From Haemonchus contortus (Eukaryota > Nematoda > Chromadorea > Rhabditida > Trichostrongylidae): a DNA stretch of 64,000 nucleotides. A program made the translations under genes and the position numbers. The stretch covers positions 41,244,345 to 41,308,344 of the forward strand of contig LS997562.1 in the NCBI GenBank assembly GCA_000469685.2, read 5' to 3'. The first letter of the stretch is position 1; the number at the start of each line of letters is the position of its first letter. Shown here piece after piece: positions 25,377-36,000 of this stretch. The notes under the pieces are model-generated. The model had not been told where the DNA came from, made no database searches, and saw only the letters and a program-made list of their open reading frames with translations.

Positions 25377-25411
25377 ATTCATTTATTTATTCATTTATTT
25401 ATTTATTTACT
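25377..25411. repeat. ATTT-type microsatellite
   Basis: Imperfect tandem ATTT/ATTC units. Similar tracts occur at about 33052-33087 and 33850-33868. Confidence 0.8.
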
Positions 25412-26734
25412 CGTTCGATACTCTCGTAGGTTTCCTATTGAACATTATGTGTAGACTATCGGGATAGTATCGTTCATCAAACTCGGGATTGCACTGACGA
25501 TAGGATTTGTGTACTGGTTTTATCTACATTATTCCACCTGATCATGCTAGAAGCGTCCGAAAAGTGTTGCATACTCTACCGCATGAGGACTTTTAGGAGT
25601 AATTCTGCAGACGATACTTGATCAGATCGGACTTGGTGCAAACCTTGTTTCTCCATCCTGAATGAGTAAGCAATTAAGTGGATAAATGAGTGAATAATTG
25701 AATAGGTAAATAAACACGTTCCCTTCTCGTTCTCTTGGGAGCAATTATGAACACTGCTAACAGGCAATTCAACCGCATCTTTGATTCTGCAGTGAGCCTA
25801 TACTGTTAAGCTCGCTGTAGATGATGGAAAAGGGTCCGATTAGTAGATAACTCAGATCCAAAATAATGTGGAGCAAATATTTTATTTATGTCGGTAGCAT
25901 GTCATCAAATTCTGTTCGTAGTCAAATAACGTCAAAACCGTCGTACTACCTTAACGAGTTTCTTGAGCCTGAAGGATAAGGTATCATCAAATAGTAATCC
26001 AGATAGACCAGCTATTCAATGGTATATTGTAGAGCGGTACTAGGTGTGTGAGACAATAAAAACAACCACAAGCCGTGGTAATACGTCACTGATACCAATC
26101 CAATTATTCTATCAACTTGTCACTCTTGATCCTATGATTAGTGGAAATGCTTTGCAGAAATTCACTTCCTGGTATTTTATTTCAAGAAAAAGCGTATATT
26201 AAATTGATTTTGTTATTCGATTTCCACAATTATACACTGCAAAAAATTGTATCGTAGCAACCAGCTGACGTTAACTTCATGATTCTAGAGTACATTTGAT
26301 CATTTACTTCCTTCGTCATTCCAGGGCACCTCTAAAATAACCCATTTATACCACTTTTTCAGTGAATTTGTTGGGATAGCTAAAAAAAAAGTTTATAAAT
26401 TGTGAAAAATCTTCATTGGATTTATATAAGAGCTGTTTATTATGTATTGCAGGGCGTAGGATTGCACTTGACAAATTGGTCGTTTATCATAAAAAAAGAT
26501 TATTGACCAATTTCAATGGTTGAGCATACGCAAAAGGCTTTCCCTGTCAAGCATTAGTGCCAAAAGTGACCGCCCACGGTTTTCTCTACTTAAGTGGTCT
26601 TATAATGTTAATTTGGAACCTTCAAGAGGACATGCAAAGAGAGATCCTTCCTCTTTCCCACCGCCTCGTCCCGAAGTTTGCTGGCAGTTTTTGGGTAGAG
26701 TAGCGCTAGAAAGTGTTCTTCGCATAGTTGACTG

Positions 26735-26915
26735 ATCGAGTCCTGTGTCGGTTCTCTCCTGAAAACCAAGCCTGTCGTCCCTCTGGGTTCGGCTAGTTGT
26801 ACTGGTTTCGTTTGGTAGGTTATTGTATAGGCCACATATGCCTTAAACACCACTTTGATCCTGAATGGAACTCGAATGAAAGGGCGTATACCAAAAACGG
26901 GGTGAACCAGAATAC
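26735..26915 (+). repeat. SINE copy, internally deleted
   Basis: It retains AACCAAGCCTGTCGTCCCTC, GGTTATTGTATAGGCCACATA and CCTGAATGGAACTCGAATG, but the central block containing the GGTACCAGACT landmark is mostly missing. Confidence 0.65.
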
Positions 26916-27534
26916 TTCATCCTTTATAACCTTGCAAAAAGCCGTAGCCGACTGATCGCTGGTGTGGACTTTATTAAGAAATCGTATCGTGGCGAACACT
27001 CCAGAATGCAACATGATACTAGGCATTGTGAAGGTTTATTTCGTTCTTTCGTCCACAATTAGCCTGTGTAGTGGCCGGCCAGCAATGCTGCTAAACAAAC
27101 AAAAGCTCAACAATTAGGTAAATGCCAATAGTATCATTGTCCTAACCGTGGTCAGTGCTTTGTGGCAGCTGTTCGGCTTAGTTACCAATAGGCAGTCGTT
27201 CAGAAAGGTATGTTGACATCTTCTTCGAAATCCCGTAGGGAACCATTGTGAACTGTGGTAGGAGAATGCTGGCCGTAATTCTTCATTTGGACGTATTCGC
27301 AGACTACATGAGTTTTTTAAATCCGAAGCTTTTCGATGATGATTTTCAACCGAATGGGAAAAGGCAGAAGTAAATAAAAGCTTCCGTGGGCAAATTTCGT
27401 TCTTTCTATTATCTTCCCAAAATTTCCTTTTTTTTGAAAACTTGAAGTGGCACAATGTCACACTTACGGTTCGAAAATCGAATCAAGGGTTAGTACCCAC
27501 TTAGGTCCTTCACTTTCTTAACAAAGCCTCCATC

Positions 27535-27640
27535 TACACTGGGAGGACCACTCCAACATTCAAATGCCATAACGATCTTCAGTGGAGGTCGAGTGTACGG
27601 GTATATCCCAGAACGGGGCTCATCTGGTTTAAGGACTTCA
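27535..27640 (+). repeat. SINE 3' fragment
   Basis: The 3' half only: CTGGGAGGACCACTCC, GGTCGAGTGTACGGGTATAT and CCCAGAACGGGGCTCAT correspond to the family landmarks in order. Confidence 0.5.
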
Positions 27641-28907
27641 GCATCACCGTGAAGACTTATTGAGACCAAAAGTCTTCTCACTTGTCACCACTCGAATTAA
27701 GGAGTGTCGAAGAGCTCAGGAGTTCCCTTGCCTGTCGTTTCTCTTGCCAGTGTCTCTTGAAGTTTCGTTGAAGGTGACAAAGGACTGCTCTTAATGTCGG
27801 GAGCAGAGAATAGAATGCTTGGTATTAAATCGTGGGAAGGCCTAGAACGTCATCGGGCTGCTCCTACTATCGCCTTAGATGGTGTGACTTAATAAATCCT
27901 TAGCCGGCTTTCCATCGCCGTTCCTCGGAATCCCCAACGTCGCTCTACAATTCAGGCTTTTTCTCAGAAGAGTTTCTTACTCGTTCCCTCAGAACGAAGT
28001 ACTTCCGCCTCCACACGAATGCGGTGCTGACCAGTGGCCGAGAATTTTCCGTCTCAATTGTCCGAGACGTGTGGCATGTTTCTATAGCGACCCTATGTCA
28101 ACTCTTTTGCCCTTCAACTGGTCAACTGGCGGCAATCTGGCCCAACTGCCGAGTAGCCAGCCACGCCAGCTCCATCAGCATTTACTTGATTGCTTCGCAC
28201 TGGGATTATCGTAATTGCACCTGTTTCGTGGCAAGATACATAATTCAGCTTCTGACCATGGAACGTACACTGCACTTGATTAGTTATCGCCGTCATTATG
28301 AGATGTATCGTTGTTCCATCGTTGTTGGCATGATATTTCATCCTTTTCAAAGCATTTGAATAGAACTCTTCATCTTAGTATAATAGAAGGTTTCAAAATC
28401 ACGAAATCACCCGTGTAGGCAAAGGGCGAGGTGCTCTCGGAAGGGCAAAGGATAAAGGGCACGGTGCCCGTAAAGCACAGGCACGAGTTCGAGCCCTGTA
28501 CGCGTGCACCCAGGTGTTCTGCCCGTAACTTGTTGCCACTGTGAGACTGCCTCCTGTATCTCAAGCATTATCGCCTGGTTACTTACTCGTTACCAGTTGC
28601 ATTCCTGGTCTCTTATTATCAAAATGTTTCCCACTTCCTGCCAACTTTCATTTTTCTCACAGTTCTGATATCATACCCCCTCAGATCCTTTGACTCGGTT
28701 CGATCCTCAATCTAGAAGTTCTCAAGGTTAGAATCTCAAGGTTCTCCTCTAACTCTCTCTATCCTAAGACTTCCTATAGAGTGCTTTTTTTTCAAGCTTT
28801 GCTAAATAGCGTGCTATCGCCGGACTGTAGGGTTAAAAAGCTGAGAATTGTGCGTGCGGTTGCGATGTGGCCACTGAACGGAATTACCAAGGCGTTGACA
28901 ATTTTTG

Positions 28908-28972
28908 ACGTTCTCATAGAGTAGTCGTTTGACAACGTGGGAGACTGTCAAACGACTACTCTATGAGAACGT
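28908..28972. repeat. Perfect 27-bp inverted repeat with 11-nt loop
   Basis: The arms are 28908-28934 and 28946-28972, exact reverse complements with no mismatch; the loop is 28935-28945 (ACGTGGGAGAC). A transcript would fold into a long perfect stem. A perfect stem of this length in otherwise degraded intergenic DNA implies recent origin or selection. It does not match any element end listed here. Confidence 0.85.
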
Positions 28973-29864
28973 GACTGGGTGATTGGGCTCCGTGATAACT
29001 ATCGCTCTCAATTTGCACAGAAAGCCTTGTTCCCTTCAAAACGGCTGTCATACATTCCTGTCTGGCTAACCGGTTAGACAAATAAGGTGCCAGAACGTTA
29101 TATCCGTCAGGTTTAGGAGCCCATTACTATTACGTCCTTTCTCAAGCTAGCGATAAGTGCATATGGCTGTCTGGAGTGAGAATATTATTTACAACGTTAC
29201 GCCGTAGATTTATGGTAAAGGGTACCGGGAGAAATTCCTATTAGGAGCAGTTTTTGACCATATCTAGGAGGTGAACTTGGAAAGTAATTTTCATCTCTTT
29301 TCCCATACTGCGGAAAGACTCATTTTTTGCTAACCCTTTACCTTTGATTTTGCACGGCGTACTGGTACAAACAGAAGTTCCACATTTTGAATTGTATTGA
29401 AAGTTGAACTTCTAGGTGTCTCCATTTTGACTAGGAATTTTTGATGAGGTGACACCCTAACATGGCTCCCTTCCCTGACTTACACTTCAGGTCATACACA
29501 CTAAGGTGACGCTGATGTGTGGCAGCATAGGGTGTCCGTACTCTAACCCATGTGACATACTGGCAATTTCTGGGTAACAGCTTTGAATGAATAACGCTCA
29601 GCTCAGCGAGAAGTGCATTCATATTACAATTACCTAGGATACCAGGTAAACTTATCCCCAAGCATTTGGCGTATTACAGCCAAAACACAGCTCTAAATAA
29701 TATGCGTACTTCGTTAGCTGAGTTTTAGTAATACGTAGGCTTATCTACGGTCACCTAACTCCCAAAAAATTAGGCAGTAAGCAGTTGAATAAGTGGAATC
29801 GACAATGCTCTGACTTGGACGCAAAGTGATGGTATGCGGTGATAAAAGAAAAGGATTGAAAGGT

Positions 29865-30100
29865 TTGGTGCCAATCAGTCCCGTTTCTGGAGTGCGCCAC
29901 AGCGTTCGACTTCCATGCAGAAGTGTAGTGGCTTTGATTGCGTATGTGGTCCATAAATTGAGCGGCCGTGATCCACACGAGTTTGGTACCAAAAAGCGTA
30001 CTCAAGTGGGTGGAAGGCTTGGTGGATCTAGCGGGTATCACTGCGGAATTCGATCCAGGGGCCATGCGTGCGTTACTGTGTCCTACTCCGTTTCAACCGT
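29865..30100 (-). repeat. SINE copy, nearly full length, diverged
   Basis: On the minus strand it runs from a head with a B-box-like GGATCGAATTC, through GGTACCAAACTCGTGTGGAT, to CTTCCATGC and GGGACTGATTGGCACC on the complementary reading. The head is still partly tRNA-like but damaged. Confidence 0.65.
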
Positions 30101-30236
30101 TACTGATGTTATGACATGTAATTGTATATCTGCTGGAAATTACTATTTTATTTTGCTCGAATAAATTAGTGGCGAAGTAGCTATCCATCGGCTCATTGCG
30201 AAGACCTTACCTGATAGAGCTCTTTGTAAAGCCTCA

Positions 30237-31712
30237 GTGTGGGAATCTCAAGCGGAGGTGGTTAGCCGTTAGCGGTCAGCCGCTTGATGGAGGGCGGCAA
30301 ATTAAGCACCAGCAAGGCTTGTCGGCATGCTATTTATATCCTATGTTTATATATCATAGCCAACACATTACGGGTTCCGAGTTTACTTATTTTCGAGAAA
30401 GTTTAAGCATGCGAAAGACCTGAGCATGCACTTTTTATTAGAACTGTTGGCTTCAAGTGGAAAAGTAGAACAAGAAGAAGCCAATTATTCTATCGAAGCC
30501 ATCTATTCTTCTGATTAGGTCTCAATTGGATTTTATATCAAAATAACTGGAAATAAATGAATACAAGAAAAATAAAGGTAAAGCTAGGTGAAGTGTTTCC
30601 CGGTCTGTCTGATTTGAATACGCCAGGCATCCAAAAGGTGTTCGGCATTTTGAATACCTTTGTATAAGTTATTTTTTCGTAGCACACATAAGAGCTGTTG
30701 ATTTCGCATAGTAGAGGGACTGGGAAAGGTCGTTTCAGGTACATACTGGCTAGCTCTGTTCTCGACTTTTCAAGCGCTCCTATTCTCTTTTTAACTGCAA
30801 GCAGAAAATCAAAGAGTTTCAATTGGAAACATGGAAGGTCAATTAGATTATCGTACAAAACGAATTTCTTAGTACAATCGACCGCAAATGGTTACCTACT
30901 TGGCCTGTGGAAAAACTTTGACGTATGAGGAGTACAATACACAATATACAAATAACAATATGGACAGGATACAAATTTATTGAATTAATTCCAGTGCTGT
31001 ACCCTTTCCCTTCCACCCGATCCTGCATGAGCAAGCTAATACAGTTCTTGTTACAACTTGGAATTTGCTTTTGTCTTTTCTCGAAAGACTTCCAAATTTT
31101 TTTGGCAACAAGGGACTAAAACCCGCGTTGGTGTTCGCCCTACGGGTAGGAAGACATTTCTGGATTCATGATGTTTCTGCTTTAATCACATCTTATTTTG
31201 TTCATATGTATGTAGGTACCGGATGCCAGAGATGTTTTAGCCAAGGTTTCTACGCCTGAGCTCTGAATTTTGTTATGATTTCAGTCTCTTCACGGTTGCT
31301 GACTTCACTTAAGGGGCTTGGAGGCAACCCGGCTAAGACTATGAAATTTGCGTTAGTTTTAGCCAAGCACTTTTTACATTGCCTCGCGAAATTGGGTGGG
31401 TTGGGTACGGCATGGTATACCTTGGAAGGATTCATCAATCCTCCCTCCAGAAAAAAAACACCTATCGATTTTGACTACCAATTTTTTTGTATTAAGATCA
31501 GCATTGCTTCTGAATTAAACTTCTTAATTTCTTGGTATACTCTAACTTTCTTGGAGTTGGACGAGATCCGTAAAACTGACAAATGATGAATCTGAATATG
31601 AAGTATGGTTACCAAGCCTGCTAGCCTTGCTGATCAGTGCCGCTTGATTTGCTGCTATCTACCAAGCGGAGAGCCGCTAATGCCTAATTACCACCGCTTG
31701 AAATTCCCACTT
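30237..31712. mobile_element. 1.48-kb element with long imperfect terminal inverted repeats
   Basis: The left end (about 30237-30320) and right end (about 31625-31712) are imperfect reverse complements over about 85 bp. Shared blocks include GTGGGAAT-TCAAGCGG, TTAGCGG and CCAGCAAGGC / GCTAGCCTTGCTGATCAG. The interior has no transposase-like frame that I can identify, so it is probably a non-autonomous DNA transposon or foldback element. Confidence 0.55.
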
Positions 31713-32153
31713 CTAGGATTATCTCCGTTCAGGGTACTATTTATCCTAGCCGGAAGGTAATTCTGAGGAAAGGTGGCTTCAGAATTTATCGCTGATTGGA
31801 ATTCAACTGGTCCTTGGAAGTAGTGTTTTATATGAGAAATAGAACTCTTTTTCTAAACGCTTCTGCGAACCATCAGGTTCACTGAAAAGAGACGGAGACT
31901 AGGGCTGTTTGTTGGTACATCTTACTTGTATTTGCTATTTCCTTAGGAACTTAGCTACATTGATCAAAAGTGATTCAAACCTTCCAAATACAAAAAAAAG
32001 AACAGTTTCGAGAAGTGTAGGTTATTCATCGCCTTCATCGTGGTGTACTAGAATAAGCTCCCTCCATGACTCCCTATCAGAGTTAGCCTGAATTGAGTTC
32101 CTGCTAGTAGCTTTCTGTTTGAAACTCGATTGATCACCACTCGTCATTTTTTT

Positions 32154-32458
32154 GGTGATGTAGTGGCAAGTGGCACACTATATCACACGCACGGTCAGGG
32201 GTTCGAATCCCGGATCGATGCCCGCCCAGGCCAACCAAGCCCTCCATCCCTCCGAGGTCGGTTAATTGGTACCAATTGGGTCGTCTGGGAGGATAAAATC
32301 ACTGATTTGTACATCGGCTGGCCACCGCAAGTCATTGTATAGGCCACATACGCACTCATTACGCCACTACGGTTCTGAATGAAAGTCGAGTGCGGGGGCC
32401 CATCCCTTAGACGGGATTTTTAACGCCAAAAACTTTACCCTTTATCCTTTTATTTTTG
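32154..32458 (+). repeat. Full-length tRNA-derived SINE, copy at 32.2 kb
   Basis: Head with TAGTGGCAAGTGG (A-box-like) and a perfect B box GGTTCGAATCC at 32200-32210. The body has landmarks GGTTAATTGGTACCA, TCTGGGAGGATAAAATCACT, TGTACATCGGCTGGCCACCG, CACTCATTACGCCACTACG and AGTCGAGTGCGGGGG, then a pyrimidine/T-rich tail. It is very similar over its whole length to 19552-19845. It sits about 430 bp upstream of the DEG/ENaC start codon. Confidence 0.88.
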
Positions 32459-32879
32459 TCGCAATTCTCAATCTGAATGATACCATCAGTGTACTGAGCG
32501 GTTATGGAACATTCGGTCTCAAACAAACTTCGAACTCGTTAAGCAGTCACCCTCAGCTGAAAATGGAACTCCTGACGGTGATGGGTTGTAGGCGATCAGC
32601 CTCTGAAAATTGAGTACGATAACTGAGAACAGTAAGGCTGTTGAAATGTGCAAAAGGCATCAGTGCAGCAGTAGTGTAACGGATAGGCATTATGTCCGGA
32701 ATGCGTCCTAGAGCAATTTTTTTCCCGAGTCTTCACAGCTGTACCTGTGCGCTGAATACCCTTTATACCTGCCTCCTGCACATACTTCTTTGGAAAATTA
32801 CCGGTCCCAACATACCGTTTTGAGGACCTCGTTTGGAAGCATCTCCATGGCGTGTACTATCGCTTTTTATCACCAATTA

Positions 32880-32889
32880 TCATTTAGGT
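32880..32889 (+). promoter_or_regulatory. Possible spliced-leader acceptor of the DEG/ENaC gene
   Basis: TCATTTAG followed by GT and then the start ATG at 32890. Nematode mRNAs are often trans-spliced a few bases upstream of the start codon, and this acceptor would leave a two-base 5' UTR. A cis-spliced upstream exon is the alternative. Confidence 0.4.
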
Positions 32890-33053
32890 ATGAGGACATG
32901 CAAGCAACTTCTCAATGGCATCATATTAACGACACTTCTCACTATCTGTGCAGTCCTTTTCATCCTTCAATCCATCTATTTCATTATCCGAGGGACTGAG
33001 AGCAGTGAGAAGCAGTATGTGAAAACGTAAGCTAATTACTTTTGATTCTTGGT

Positions 33054-33084
<31 letters not shown>

Positions 33085-36000
33085 TTCATTTACTGTTTGA
33101 TTTTCGAGTTTCTGTGTCACTGTTTTTTAGCCTTTTCGGAATTTATAGTTCATTCTGAAATGTGAACGTTCACAGATATCCTTCTATCTTAGTGTTGACG
33201 GTTCACCTCTTGCAATGCCGGCCTTGGTAATCTGTAATCGAATGCCGTTTTCACAGGACGGGGTTAATTCCGTCAACGCAGCTATCAGACAGGACCAACC
33301 GATGCGGTGAGTTCCTAGGTCCCCAGAAACATGACCCAACCCAGTAGTAAGGAGCGATATTGTTAGGAAAGACTGGCCAGATCGCTTCACAGGGGGGAGA
33401 GGTTGAAGAAATAGAAATCACACATGAGCTCGGTAGAATACAATCGGTGGATGGATTGGTCTTTAGGTAAAGTATGAGTTGAGTATTGAGTTGCATGGCG
33501 AAGGCTCTGGCTCTGGATATCTCCTACACATACTTCTTTAGTGACAACGTTCAAATTAATTGAAGTGAGGGAGAAACAGGAGAGAGGAGGGGTTATTTAA
33601 AGGTGGGCCAACATAAGACTTTGACCAGAAGCGTTACATTAGTTCTTTAATACCCGAGCAGGTAATTTACATTATCAATCAGAATCATCGGCTTAGGATT
33701 ACGAAATTGTAGTACTAGTGGAACGACTGCAAGGTGATCGGTTTGAGCGAACGCTTAACGTAACTGAGGGGCAGCTAGAGCCCCCAGCGTATTCCTACTA
33801 TTGTAATTCTCGTTGCTACTATATTTCACGCTGTTGTTTTCTGGAAGCTTATTTATTTATTTATTTTGGTGCACGCAGAGGTGCGCCCTAACAAAACAGT
33901 GAAGTAAAACATCAACAACATAATCGAGTCAACCTTACATCGGTTGTCAGGTTGTCAGAAATTATTGAAACAATCAGTTTTGAGAGTGGTCATGAGATTT
34001 GACTTGACTCACAAATGGTCCGATACCTGCGCAGTATACAGAAGAAATGGTGATACTGGGTTGACATAGCCAGATGGATTCTCTTTGAATTTACAAACTT
34101 TGCAGTTATCTTCTCCAGTGGACGAACCCATCGTTGATGGAAGAAGCCGATTTCATGCCTATGTCTCAGAGATATATGGAACAAGGTAGGCATACCATTA
34201 TCACAAACAAAAACATAGCGAGGGTGAGGATCTTGGAGTCGCACTTGTTCCCCATTGATGGGCTTCCAGCAAGGCTTCTGGCGCAATGTGAAACGAAGGG
34301 ATGTGCCACACATTTGGAATGCAATATCATGTACGCTAGTTGATCGCCCTCCCAGAGCAACCAAGCCACTGATCTTTCTGGGTATTGTAGTCGGTTTCGG
34401 AGAAGGGATCTAATATAAGCATTGATTTATACATTCGTTAGCCTACTTAATTCGTGCTGCTTGGGCTAAACACTTATTCAACCATCCCTATGATCCTGAA
34501 TTGAACTTAAATGCAAGAGCGCATTCCAAAATTTAACACCTTTCACTTCTGTCTCGAATACTGAAAAAATTCTGAAGAACACCAGTAGAGGTAATCATCT
34601 ATCTCATCGATTTCAGGCCAAACTGCTCTCTTCCAGTACATGCCACAGAATGTTCGGAATCAAACGATCGTTCAAATGGAGTACAAGTGTCAGAGTATGA
34701 TCAACAGCTGTACCTATCAGGTAAAGTGACCACCAAATTGTTTCACCCAGACGCTCCATTCATAGCCATATTCACGCAAGAAAGTGATAATTGCACAAGT
34801 AGGAGCCGATGTGTGCATTGACGCCATGTTTTATGAAGGACATAGGAACCGCATGCTAGCATTCAAAGTCCGTCCGCGCGACATTGGGCGATGACGACAA
34901 GGCGACTGAGCAGTCGTAATGCAGATGCAGATGATCTGGCACCTCCAACAGATAGTTTTCCCTTAGGACTCGCTGCTCCTCATTTCCAATGTAGTCTTTT
35001 GCTTGGCACAGCAACAGAAGATATCCTCAATGTGCTCTCTTACATAACACTTTAAGGATGGTGGCAGATCAGCGCTACAAGGAACTTTAATATAAAACTA
35101 AAATGAGCTGAAAATGACTAAGGAATTTTTAGGGAATGGACATCCAAGCTTTTGACTGCTGTCGAAATGTTCTATACAAACTGCCAACAACGAAGGGTTT
35201 ATGCTGGATGTTCTATGATCGCTTATTGACACAGAACTCATCATCTCCACTGCATCAATTCGCTATAACATTCCAGGTAAGGTTGATATACTAAAAACAC
35301 AAACAAATAAAAAACAGCATCAAGAATATTATAAATAGTTCAAAGCAATCAGGTAAAATAGCTAATTATGAAGTGGAAACAGATCTATGAAGCAAAAATA
35401 AAAATTGATACGAGTAAATAAAGAGTTGACTTCGTAAATTTGCCTGGTAAAGAAAGAGGAGCTCCTGAATGGTGTTCCGTGAGAGGTCTTCTGTCGGGTT
35501 TTGTTGAGCCTTAGTATCTTTTTTAGTGATGTTCAACATGCTTTGACTGTTGTACCATCAAACAGGGCTGTAGGCAGTAAATGTTCATAAATATGACAGA
35601 TATTGGACGATGTGGCTGAACAAATTTTGAAAGTAATTGGTGTTGGACAGGATATGACGCACGCGGTCGCGATGCGGTCCATTGCAACGATTTTAACTCT
35701 TCTATTAAGATGACGAGGAACTCGTGGTATTCCGAGCAAACGATGCCAGTCCATCCAGGAGTTGACGTCTATTTGAAGAAAAACGCTGATGACATTGTCG
35801 ACCTGATAGGACAACTCGAAAATCCGCTACGATTAATGGACAAGAGAGGAATGCGCGTGAGGATGCACAAAGAGGTTCAATTGTCTGCCTCTTTCAATTT
35901 TTATTGAATTATGAACCGTCTTCGAGAATATTTTCAAATGAAATTCAACTATTTAGGAACGAGCTGATCTACGTCGGTCATCGTGTGGCCAAACACTTGG

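Larger units (their letters stand above)
24902..32889. other. Gene-poor repeat-rich interval
   Basis: No gene model could be built here. Contents listed separately: polyA signal, microsatellite, three degraded SINE pieces, a perfect 27-bp hairpin, a 1.48-kb inverted-repeat element and one full-length SINE. A coding-like minus-strand stretch at 28114-28350 (residues such as VSCHETGAITIIPVRSNQVN, ending TGA) has no convincing splice acceptor. Confidence 0.5.

Noticed and set aside
28440..28520. Possible tRNA (GAGTTCGAGCCC resembles a B box)
   Set aside because: No matching A box at the right distance, and no acceptor or anticodon stem could be paired.
32670..32710. tRNA-like 5' half (GTAGTGTAACGGATAGGC)
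   Set aside because: No B box or T-arm follows; probably a remnant of another tRNA-derived repeat.
35638..35709. Upstream extension of DEG/ENaC exon 6 (reading GYDARGRDAVHCNDFNSS)
   Set aside because: Its start would need phase 1, which does not match the phase-0 end of exon 5. The acceptor at 35709 (CTTCTATTAAG) gives a clean phase-0 join.
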